From Haplosporangium gracile (taxonomy: Eukaryota; Mortierellomycota; Mortierellomycetes; Mortierellales; Mortierellaceae), in NCBI GenBank assembly GCA_015499985.1, contig JAAAUF010000946.1, positions 1 through 15,613 of the forward strand: a stretch of 15,613 nucleotides of DNA. Direction: 5' to 3'. A program made the position numbers and the translations under genes. How positions within the stretch are numbered: the stretch's first letter is position 1; the number at the start of each line of letters is the position of its first letter. The notes under the pieces were generated by a model. That model saw nothing but the letters and a program-made list of their open reading frames with translations. It searched no databases and was not told where the DNA came from. Positions 1-9,548 of this stretch are shown here, one piece after another.

Positions 1-80
1 TTCGTTTCTACCCACATAAATTGAATATGAGCCACTGTGACTGGGAAAGGAAGGAAAAGTATCGCTTCCGAAAATTCTCT
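1..80 (+). mobile_element. Right-end fragment of a MITE-like inverted-repeat element, cut by the window edge
   Basis: Bases 50-79 (GAAGGAAAAG followed by a CTTCCGAAAATTCTC end) closely match the right terminal repeat of the element at 14403-14667. The match continues inward, less exactly: both copies have an AATATGA and a TGTGAC block before the terminus. The other end would lie to the left of the window. No transposase coding is visible, so this is a non-autonomous copy or a remnant. It is diverged from the second copy, for example ATCGCTTCC against GCCGCCTCC. Confidence 0.5.
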
Positions 81-1042
81 TTTTCACAAAGACACTTCCC
101 CGAGCAATTGGCCAACGTTTCATTTCAGAACAACTCACTTAGACTGTCAACTGAGGGTGCAACGATCACCTTACAATCCGTATCCGAACCCCCTAATTTC
201 GAAACAACAGCAGCACAATTTGTTCTGAGCAAACCAGTGCTGCGAGCAAGGGGTATGCAAATTTAAGGAGGGATAAATAAAAAAAAGTTAAAGCAAGACA
301 TTCTCTTAGTCTTCGACTCGAAAAATCGCACATATCACAACCCATCCAAGGGCGACCACAAAAAAGATATTCGTCCATCAATGAAAGCGCCTCCATTCCT
401 AGCCTTTGCACCTTCTTCGGCTGTGTGCATTCATTACTGACCCCGGCCTGGTCTGGATAAATTATTCGTTCCTCACCTTAATCTTAGTTTTCATAGACTA
501 ACAACGGCGGACACCGGTAACCCGCCGGATCTCCCTTCCTCTAGCTCTCTCCCCTCCCATTTACCTTGTGGCTTCGATATTGCCGTATCATTCCCATTCT
601 GTTCTTCTGATTCTACAACACTCTCTTCGCCAGTCTTCAGTTTCTGTCTTCATTTAAGGCCTCATTGTTTCCAGCAGCAGACTACGTCTATATCTCCATA
701 ATTGTCTCTCTCTTTTATTTTTCTTCCTTCATGCGACCGGGGTAGCCTTTTCTCATCCTAACTTCAAGTAAGACCACTCAATTCTGTTATTGTAAGAAAG
801 ACTTACGCATATGTTTTTCATCGTCAGAGGCAACCATTAAGTATCTTTGTTGCACTCGATATTAGATATTTTAATACATTGCACCGTCGTCTCCTCCTCC
901 TCTCTTTCTTTTGCCCCTCTCTTCTCTCCTTGATATCGATACTCATTCACCAACGATAAGCCTCATCCTTCTAGTTGCTCCAGAATGCACCACTCCCATT
1001 CATGGCTTATCTACCACCGCGAGAGACCCGTGATCCTATGCT
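81..1042. other. Intergenic region downstream of the MMS22 gene, no convincing gene
   Basis: No ORF here looks coding. From about 460 to 960 the + strand is strongly C/T-rich, as fungal core promoters and 5' leaders often are. It contains a plausible short leader intron (GTAAGA at 768 to a CAG ending at 827, 60 bp). A 35-codon ORF follows at 985-1092 (starts MHHSHSWLIYHRER), running antisense into the 3' end of the MMS22 gene. I cannot say whether it is translated. The stretch could be the promoter of a noncoding or antisense + strand transcript. It must also hold the polyadenylation region of the minus-strand gene, but I see no unambiguous signal for that. Confidence 0.4.
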
Positions 1043-4000
1043 CTACTTGTTTCCGTTTGGGACCTGCTCAACCAAATAAAGATTTGAAATAAAAAGAAAA
1101 GTATTAAATACATGTAGGAACAAACCAACACAAAAAAAAGGTATGAAAAAAATAATCAGATAGAGCCTTACAGCTTTGGCTGAAGTAACAGACCGAGCTC
1201 TTACATGAGCTAAAAGCGAGACTGGGTAGCCCTGGAAAACAAAGTCATTCTGCATGATCAATTTGCACTTATCGAGAGCGTGTCCGAAAATATCGCTGAT
1301 GAATTCGGTATGGAGACTTTTCGCTTCCTCCAACTTTTCCTTCTCCAATCGCTATTATTTGGTTTCAATTTTTCAGATCGCACACGTGTGAGAGATCAAG
1401 GCCCTTGGTTGAAGAACGTCACGATAAACACAGTACAAGTAGACACACTGCAATACCAATGACATACCTTGTAATCCGCAGCAAGAGACCTGAACAATTG
1501 TAGCAAGTACTGTCGGTAACAAATCCTGACCTCTTGGGTGGCATGGCGCATCTTGCCAATTGGCCCTGGCTTTTCGAGAAGGGGCTTGAGCGTCGCATAA
1601 TGTTCGCCCATGTTGCTCAAGACCCTGGCCAGTATTTGGTATCTTGAACCCTTGAACTCATTTAGTCGCTCCTCCTCTTCAAAAATCTCCGCAATGAGCT
1701 CGTTGGTATCATCAGGGCCCAATGAAGCATCGATAGGTTGACGCTGAGGTCTGGGTGCCAGCCAAGGAATATTACCGAAAATGTATCCACTCAACGTCAT
1801 CTTGGCGGTATCGGACATGCTGTCGACTGGTAAACGCGGTAAGAACGAGGTATGCTTGACTATCGCCTCCGAAAACTGAATCTGCAACTTCAGTTCGTGT
1901 AATGGAGCGCCGATAGTCGTGAACCAAGTGGAGAGAAAAAAATACTCCTTCTCCACAAGCAAACCGGGGCACCTCTCGGCCATACGGGTCGTCCAAGACA
2001 GCTTGTCCTGCAGGACCCAGTGTTGAAAGACGGGAGGAGAGTAAGGATTCACTTGATACAGCGTTTCAATCTCGTCCATCGTGAGCAGCTTTTGCTCCAG
2101 CAGAATCGCAGAAACGTCGACAATAACGTCGCGTAGATACTGAAGTGCAACTCGAGAGAGCTTCACAACGACTGGAGGAGGTGTAGGTTCGAGTTCCTTG
2201 TTGACATCGCCTTGCGCTAACTGAATCGCCTTGCTGATGCCTTTGTGAGCTGACTGAATCGGTCCGTTGGTACTGTTATGAGCAGGTTGAATCCTCATGT
2301 TGGCGCCTTGCATGGGAACTGGACAGAAGAATGACAACATGGCAGGTCTGGTCAAAGCCTCCAATTTCTCGCAGTGAGGATTGTCCAGGATGTACTTTCG
2401 CTGAAGAGTCTCACGCCGCTTCATCACCATCGCAGATAGAATCGGAAACACCCACTCCTTAAGAATCGTCAGCATATCTTCATCCTCCGGGAGAACTACG
2501 GTAACTGACTCGGGCTCAACTGGCTTGGGCAGTGTCGCTTTGGGCTCTGCCAAGGTATCACGAAGGAAATCGTCATCGAAGGCTGATGGATCGAGCCAAG
2601 AGAAATCATCGTCCTCCGTAGATACCGCCGCAGACGTCGCCGACCGGACCAGTTGGCTACCACTCGTACATGTTTCCAACAAGGATGCTTGTGTGGGCAC
2701 TGGGTCAGACGTGGATAATTTTTCGAGTTTCTCCTTATGCAGGTTCCTGTGCTCAAAAAATTCCTCGATCAGAATGTAGGCGGCTAATCTCAAAGCGGAA
2801 TCAATCTTCCTAACAGGATCAATGAGCAGGGCAAGTCCTATGTTGTTTCAATAATAAAAGTAATGTGAGTGATCTTGCAAATATGGGTTGGTTTCCGGTC
2901 GAACATGCCAGACAACATAAGCGAAGTCGTGGAAACTTACTCTTATCCAAGAATGCGAGTTTCGGGTAGTTGGTTCCGCCAGGCTCCCATCTCCCTTCCG
3001 ACTTCAACAGACGAACCATCAGACTCAGAATCATTTCGGCGAAGCCGGTGGCAGGGGCAAGAGGCTGGAAGGCGATGCGGTTCTTGTAGTTGGATTCCTC
3101 AGGCGGCTGTTCCTCCTTCTCTATGTTCGAAAGTCTCTCTTCGAGTTGCGTGTAATAGAAATCTAGAATATGTTCCACTTGACGGTTGACAGAGATTGCC
3201 ATTTTCCCCAGCGCGGCTTGACGCTGCCAGATAGTGCCGAGATAGTAGAGAGAATTCGCGACGATTTGGCGTGAAGAATAGTTGGTGGCTTTAGCCTGCA
3301 GCACGGTGACCATCTCACGCACGCGTAAGGGTCGAAGAGAGTCGGGTGTCATCAAGGAAACAATCAAGACGCCGTTGCAAGAATTGCATACCGATGAGAT
3401 GGGGTCCCAAATCGCATTTGGTTCTTGCAACATGACCAAGGGCTCGGGCAATATATCGGAAATGAACCTCCTGCAACTCCTGTATCTCTCATACTTGTTC
3501 AGAACGGCCATCGACTCTCCCTTCCGAAACTTGGGATCGTCCATTTGAGACGATAAAACAAAGTCACGAGGTCCAACTGCCGCCTGACGTTCCTGGTTGA
3601 TAAGCTCAACCTGTTGGTGAAGCGTGAGAGTGACAAGCTTGAGGAAAATCTCATACGTCCGATCTGTAGAACGCACCGTCTCCACGAGGCTCAAATCGAT
3701 CGTAAGTCTTGGAAGTCTGGGTACAACGGGCTGCACGCCGTCAACACAATGGTAGGCGAATTTGGGCTCGATGTCGTCATCCTTGGGAATGTTGCAGTCT
3801 TGTTCCAGGTCCACCGTTGCGGTTTCAATCATCGTCTTCAGGAAATCGGGAAATCGGCAACCATCTTCCGTCGGCATGTTGCGGTTCTGTCGGTACTGGA
3901 GATAAAGGCCAATGTACACTACGGCGTCTTCTCCAGGGCCCCATTTCCAGACCTGAGCCAGGCGATGGCACAGGATTGTGACATGCCGGCATTGCTGCTC

Positions 4001-7000
4001 CCCCTGCACTGTCTCCGACAGCTTGCGATCGAGCAGTCCATGTTTCAGGAGCCAACAAACCAAGGCCCAGTTCTCCGGTGCCACGATGTCCACAACAGAG
4101 GACGATCCGCTTCGTTCAAACTGATGCAGCGCGCACAGTTCCAGCATTAGGTCAAAGTAACGCCGTGCACGCTCCGTCCTAGACTCTCCTGTCGTCTCAT
4201 CTTCGTCGTCCACCATCGCTCTCTCCGCCTCTGCCCATACACGATCCACATGGCTGTTAAAACACGACCAGAAACCCCTCAGTCGGTGGTATCGTGCCGA
4301 TTGGTTGAGCGTGTGGATAAGACAAATCCAGATCTCGATCACGTCCTGGCCATAAATCATGCCTTGCGACACCTGCATTCCATCTCGCATCCGCTCGATA
4401 GCACCAGAGAACGAAACGTCATCGGCCTTGAATAGGAGCGCCAGTAGAGAATCGCATGCCTCATCCATCCTGCAGCCTCCCTCGCAATGGTCCCACTGCA
4501 TCGCGCTTTCGTACAGGAAATACCAGGAAAAGACCGCCCACTTTAACCACAGGATGCTGACCGCAGCGGGAGACGAGCAACGTTGATCGTCTCGAATCTG
4601 CTCAGAATCAGCCAAATCCCGCAGTGGAGTAACGACGTTCGATTCAAAAAGCAACCAGACATGTCGTCGGCCCATAATCATCGGATAGTTCATGCCGTTG
4701 ATCAAGACGGTCGTCAGTCCTCCCAAGACTTGAACAATCTCGGCCTGCAAGGCTTGACTGTCCTCCTCAGCTTCCGATTCAGGTTGACGTGACAGTTTCT
4801 GAACACGCCACAGTCGATCCATCAGCTCCGAAACAGCCGCGTTCATCTCCATCTCCATGACAGGGTTCTCTGGCCAATCAGAAGGGAAGGACTGTCCAAG
4901 AACAACAACCGAGGACAGAGAGTTGGGAGGCAAATAAGAGCCTTGCCTCCAGAGTTCCGCCGCTTTGAGGACATGAGTCAACGAGCCGCCACCGATATAT
5001 GTTGCCTCTGAAAAACGTACTCCGCCGCGTACCGGGTTTCCTGTGATAGGAGAACCGCAGGCAACATGATCCCACTTCGCTAGTCTCTTCCTCCGATACG
5101 CCGCAAGCTCCTTGTTCCTCAATCGGCTCTCAGCCATATAGGCGCGGACATCCTCACGAACCGGTGGTAACTCCTCCAGCCCCATCTCGGCCATGGCGGA
5201 GTCCTCAGCTTGATTGTTTAAGCCGCCAACCAAGAAGGTCTTTCGGGTAGAGGTACTTGCAGCGGGCTCTTGTGATGGACGAGAAGTCGCTGGCGGGGCT
5301 GGTAGCAGTGGGAGTGTGTACGTAGGTCGGGTAATGTACTGAGGAGGTAGAGAAACCGCGTTCTCCTTCTCTTGTCGAACACGCCTCCGCTCTGCATCCC
5401 ACGCGGCGAAACCTGGAAGGCCATATTCCATCAGATTCACTGCATTTGCCGTCACGCCTAACTGCTGGCGGGATGACGAGAATGCCATTGTGGATTCAGT
5501 CGACGTCACCGGATGGGGAACGGCGGTCGTACCGGTGGAATGGGTGCTGACAAGCCGCTCCGATTGACCGTTAATGCCACCTCCTTGGTTTTGTTGACTA
5601 GTTCCGACCCCAGAAATCCGAGCACTGTCGCTACTGATGTTGTTGTTGTTGCCATGGGTGGGGCCTTCCGGGAAAGCTTTATGCTGATCGGCGCTGCACT
5701 TGGTGTGTTGGTAATCATGAAGCGTTGAGTCCGATTCTGCTCCAGACTCCTGGCCTCCCCACGCACGAAGACGCTTGACCGACTGCGAATACTGAAGCCC
5801 TGATAGATGGTTAAGAATATGTGCACGACGGTTGGTAGAGTTGCGCATATTTTTAAGACGGCTATTGAACACGAAATCCCGGGCGGCGTCAGGATCGAAA
5901 ACACGGCCTAACCTGAATGCAGTATCATCCGTAGCTCTCCTCTTCGATCGTGCTGGCGCTGGTATCGAACCGCCACCAACGAACGCGGCCAAGCGATCTT
6001 TGTTCAACTCGTGAGGGTCAGCATAAGTGTAAGGAGAAAGGTGTTTGGCCTGTCGCTTTGCCTTTGGAGTTGAGCTTTCACCGCCGTCAGCGCATCTGTG
6101 CTCGGAAACTGCCCTGTATCGATCCACGTATGCCTCCGTGAGTTGCTTCCCGGACTTGTGATCAGTCGCAAGCTGTCTCATGGTCTAATTTGTACAGCAA
6201 GGCCAATAAATACCGCATTAATTAATGGGTTGCCTTCGGCATCGATTGATGCACCCCGATGAACTCGTTATGTCGACGAATACTACCTTTTTCGAGGAGG
6301 ACTTTTTAGAAACCCTCTGATATGAGCGCGTCCTGTACTCGGCTTCAATGGCTTCGTCTTCGCTAAAGCCATATCCAAAACCGGTCCCACGACGGCCGAA
6401 ACCACCACGACCGCCGGGCTGGAGAGTTGGACTGCGGCTGTAGCTGGAGTTAGTCCTGTCAGCGTCATCATCACTCTTGTTCGGATCGCTCCTGTCTGGA
6501 CCACTCCTATCTGGATCGTCCTTGTCTGAATCGGCTTCCCTCTGCTTGTTTTCCAGTGCCAGCTGTGCAAGAACATTGTTTAGGTTCTCATCTTTACCCT
6601 CGGACACAATCCGACGTATGGCGTGATGAGCAAGATGGATTACTTCCTGGTCCGTGTCAACAGCCTTCGTCGCAGAACTTGAGCTCAGTTCTTCCCTGCG
6701 TGCCTCCTTCAACGTACTGAGGTCATCTGGCAACTTGTGCCTTCCGTAGAACGACTTTGGAAGAACATGATATCTGCCAACATTTTTCTTCTTCTTCTCG
6801 ACGACAGCTTGATCCTTGGCACGACTACCTCCTTCCTCGTCGTCTCCTTCCTCCTGATCGGCCTCCGGCTCTAAGGTATGACCCTTCGCACCAACTGCCA
6901 AGCCATCCCGGCGCCTGTAAAGTCGACGTCGTTCGATGAATGGGCCACCATCCTCACCAAGATTCATCGAAGAAAGGTTCTTGCTAATCGCCCCTACTTG

Positions 7001-9548
7001 ATCCGCCTTAGGAGTCGATCCAACAGAAGGGCGGGTCGAAGGAGACGACTCTTCCGCCACACTGTCCTCTCGTCCATAGTAATTGTCAGCTGGATTCTCC
7101 TGGCCTTCTTCATAGTCACCGTCGTTCTCGTCGTCCTGGTGATCGGCGAAATCGAGATGTTTCTTGCGTGGTGACTGTCCCAAAGGTTGAACAGACACTA
7201 CCCGACCTAGATTGAGTCGAGCGTGAAGTCGCTTGTCGGCAGTATATGGCTTACGCTGTTGGAAAGTGCGTTCTCGCAGTGGATATGCCTTCTGAACAGC
7301 AGGCTCTACTGTGAGTGGAACGGCCGCAGGGGTTTCGATGATTAGCATCCCCATTGAAGGCGTTCCCACAGTAAGTGTCTCGTCAGCGACAAACTCCATT
7401 TTGGACGACTCAGTAACATCAATTTCCATGACTGCATCGACAGTGAATGGCTCAATTTTGGCCTCGGTCTTGACTGGCATATCGACCACAGGAGCACCTG
7501 CACTCTGCGTCTCAACAGATGAAGTCATGGTAACCCGCGCCTCAATTGATGTCTCCATTTTCGGCGCCATAATATCCGATGTCGTGACTGTCGATGTCAT
7601 GACTGCATGCGGTACGACCAAAGGAGCCTCGCTGATTTCAGGCTCGTTTCTGACTACTTGAGGGTGACTCATGGACAAGTCGTCGGTATGGGGCAAAACA
7701 TCACCCCCGCACATACTTGAGAGGCTGCTTGGTTCTGGGTTCATCGGCACAACGGGTTGCGACAAAGGTTCGTTGGACGTGTTGGACGTGTTGGACGTGT
7801 TGAGTGTGTTGGATGGGCTCGACGTGTTGTTGCGCGTGTCGGAAGTGTTGGTGGTGCAAACAATGGGCGGAGCTCCAGAGGAATGATCGGAATGAGGTAC
7901 GATCTGGGCACCTTCTTCCATCATAGAAACCCTCTTCCTCTTAAGGCTCCTCAAGCCCGACATCGTAGACGGGATGCGCCGGATGTGATCGCATTCGTCG
8001 TCTGATGCTTCCTCTGTCGATGCAGGGATCGCCTAATAAAAAAAAGGGGGATAGAAAGGAGTGAGTGCAGATTCATATATCTCATTGTGCCGGGTCGGTG
8101 TTGGTTCTGAAAACATTCAGCAATTAGATCCTTACATCTCGCATGTCCTTCCGTGAGGTTTCAGGAACAGGAGCTACATTCACCCGGGTCAATGAATAGC
8201 GGAGCCGGAGTGGACGTGGACGAGAAACACGTGAAGGATGAGAGTGCTTATCAACCAGATGTGACTTGATACAGATCAATTGCACAGAATCGCTTCCTCT
8301 CCGTGGAAGAGATGACTGCATGAACGTGTGGCCCTCATCATCTGATTCTGGGACAAACACGATGGGCGATCTGTTGATGGCTGCCGCCCAAGTTGGTAGG
8401 ACAGGCAGCTTATCATCTTCCTCAGACTCGGAGGAGAGAAGGATATGGTCCGTTATCGTTGTGCTGGATTGCTGCTGTAAGTGAGGTGAGGGCCCTAATA
8501 ATTCCTGCTCCTGGGTGTAGGTGACCGCGATCATTTGGGCAGGGATCCTCTCCAGAGCTGATCTTGTTGGCGAATGGATCCCGTTCTCCGAACCCGACGA
8601 TGATTCCGGGGAGGAATCCGACAATGGAATCGATGATGAATCCGACGATGAATCCGACGATGAGTCCGATGATGAGTTCGACGATGAGCGCTTCGAGACG
8701 ATAATGTCCTTCAGCTTGGCTGTTATTGTAGTGGAAACTCGCAGAAATTGAGATAGTGGCACTTTCTGCTTCTGGGATTGAGTGATTGTGGTTGCCTTGG
8801 TGGTGTTAACGACTCGCTTTGGCTGTGATTGAACACGCGGTGCCAACTCATCGTCTTCTTCAGAACTTGAGGAAATGACAATGTGTTTAGCTGGACTTGT
8901 AGCGGACGGCTGCCGGAGCTGAGGTGGAGGTGGAGGTCGTACTGACGATTTCCCAGCATGAGAGTGGGCGATAGTGGACAGTGGGGCAGCTGTTGCTTTC
9001 AGAGCTGCAGGTATAGGCGAGTGGACTCTTTTTCCCAAACCCGAAGATGATTCCGAGGATGATCCTGAGATAACAACAGCATCATTCCGCTTGGTTGTTC
9101 CTGTAGCGAGTTGCTGCTGAGGTCGACATTGTAGTAATTTTCGCTGCCGATGTTGGATGATCGAGGATGAGGATGATTTAAAGGTCTTGCAAGACTGCTT
9201 CTGTTTTGTCCGGGCTAACGGCTTCAAAGTACTTTCTTTCTCAGTGTCGGAGGAAACGATAATACGTCTGGGCGAGTTGTTGCAGAATGGCTGATGGGGA
9301 GGTTTTTGCGATTCCTGAGCGTGAGAATGAGTGGTCGAGGACGTTGATGAGGATGAGGATGAGGATGAGGATGAGGATGAAGATGAAGATGAGGATGAGA
9401 ACAACTCTGTTTGCAGGGAAGCGGTTTGATGCTGAAGAAGGCCATGCGTCTGCTGGCTTGAACCATTCCGGCTGTCATGCTTGCTATGCACTGTGTCTGG
9501 GTTTGAGCCTGACTTGGCACTGCGACGGCGAGAGCGGACTTTTGCCAT
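1043..9548 (-). CDS. MMS22: Mus7/MMS22-family replication-fork repair protein (cullin E3 ligase adaptor), 6 exons, 2657 aa
   Basis: Exons, minus strand: 9548-8136, 8032-6287, 6184-2941, 2837-1468, 1351-1172, 1063-1043. They total 7974 nt with the frame kept at every junction. The start is the first ATG after an in-frame TAA seven codons upstream, in a good context (GCCATGG). Residues 1-1200 are mostly disordered: an 18-Ser run (51-68), repeated hydrophobic-Ser-acidic motifs (96-405), KRKR (502-505, likely NLS), a basic motif YPLRERTFQQRKPY (721-734), VLPKSFYGRHKLP (894-906) and a Gly/Arg-rich patch (1011-1027). Residues from about 1440 on are helical and match my memory of the Mus7/MMS22 C-terminal domain (ELCALHQF at 1735, a WGPGED block near 1801, FLKLVTLTLHQQV near 1900). 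In yeasts this family works with Rtt101/Cul8-Mms1 ubiquitin ligase in fork repair; the role here is inferred from family. It is longer than S. pombe Mus7 because of the N-terminal region. Splice sites are predicted, not observed. Confidence 0.82.
1064..1171 (-). other. Intron 5 of the MMS22 gene, stop-free and a multiple of three
   Basis: The donor GTAAGG follows SAKA and the acceptor is T-rich and ends GAGCAG. Length is 108 bp, phase 0. The last exon adds only VPNGNK before TAG. The intron reads through with no stop in the exon frame, so retention would insert 36 mostly hydrophobic residues and keep the same C-terminal end. Length and composition match the four other introns, so I favour splicing. 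Confidence 0.65.
1352..1467 (-). other. Intron 4 of the MMS22 gene
   Basis: The donor is a perfect GTATGT after AADYK and the acceptor ends AATAATAG. Length is 116 bp, phase 0. The next exon continues RLEKEKLEEAK. The intron includes a CACACGTGTG palindrome (1381-1390). Confidence 0.8.
2838..2940 (-). other. Intron 3 of the MMS22 gene
   Basis: The donor is a perfect GTAAGT after LAFLDK plus one base, and the acceptor ends ACATAG. Length is 103 bp, phase 1. The join restores an Arg codon and continues as LALLIDPVRKIDSALRLAAY, a plausible helical continuation of the C-terminal domain. Confidence 0.85.
6185..6286 (-). other. Intron 2 of the MMS22 gene
   Basis: The donor GTAGTA follows the Ser/Lys-rich end of exon 2 (SKKSSSKK) and the acceptor ends AATTAG just before ACC ATG AGA. 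Length is 102 bp, phase 0. It holds a 12 bp palindrome (CATTAATTAATG) that may contain the branch point. The donor is weaker than the others. Splicing is needed because the frame otherwise stops 36 bases before the next ORF opens. Confidence 0.72.
7775..7811 (-). repeat. 9 bp tandem repeat encoding Asn-Thr-Ser units in MMS22
   Basis: The + strand shows CGTGTTGGA three times followed by decayed copies. The coding strand gives NTSNTSNTSN in a disordered part of exon 2. This is a coding microsatellite in a tolerant linker. Confidence 0.75.
8033..8135 (-). other. Intron 1 of the MMS22 gene
   Basis: The donor GTAAGG follows codon 471 (KDMRD) and the acceptor is T-rich and ends ATTAG. Length is 103 bp, phase 0. 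Without splicing the frame stops four codons into the intron. Splicing joins it to a frame that is open for 23 codons before the ATG at 7963, so the downstream ORF is not a separate gene. Confidence 0.8.
8618..8694 (-). repeat. 12 bp tandem repeat encoding SSSD units in MMS22
   Basis: On the + strand the unit is close to GAATCCGACGAT, repeated with drift about six times. On the coding strand it gives SSSN-SSSD-SSSD-SSSD-SSS (residues about 288-306). Ser followed by acidic residues fits casein-kinase-2-type phosphorylation, which is inference. Confidence 0.75.
9345..9398 (-). repeat. TCATCC-type microsatellite encoding an 18-serine run
   Basis: Eighteen consecutive Ser codons, mostly alternating TCA and TCC with a few TCT, form a hexanucleotide-like tract in exon 1 of the MMS22 gene. 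The regular DNA pattern suggests growth by replication slippage, so its length probably varies between strains. Confidence 0.85.

Noticed and set aside
21..266. 81-codon + strand ORF at the window start
   Set aside because: It begins inside the MITE fragment, and the rest has no recognisable protein character.
3614..4150. 178-codon + strand ORF
   Set aside because: It lies fully antisense to the conserved C-terminal domain of MMS22, and its composition is not protein-like.
7311..7661. 116-codon + strand ORF rich in Val, Ser and Thr
   Set aside because: It is antisense to the low-complexity Thr/Val/Glu region of MMS22 exon 2, so the openness is explained by the other strand.
7775..7811. Short direct repeats suggesting an array with spacers
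   Set aside because: The units are contiguous 9 bp codon repeats (Asn-Thr-Ser) without spacers, inside a coding exon.
6218..7963. Separate minus-strand gene starting at the ATG at 7963
   Set aside because: The frame is open upstream to a splice acceptor at 8032 and joins exon 1 in phase, so this is exon 2 of the MMS22 gene.
8521..8751. + strand ORF rich in SDDE repeats
   Set aside because: It is the mirror image of the Ser-rich SSSD repeat coded on the minus strand in MMS22 exon 1.
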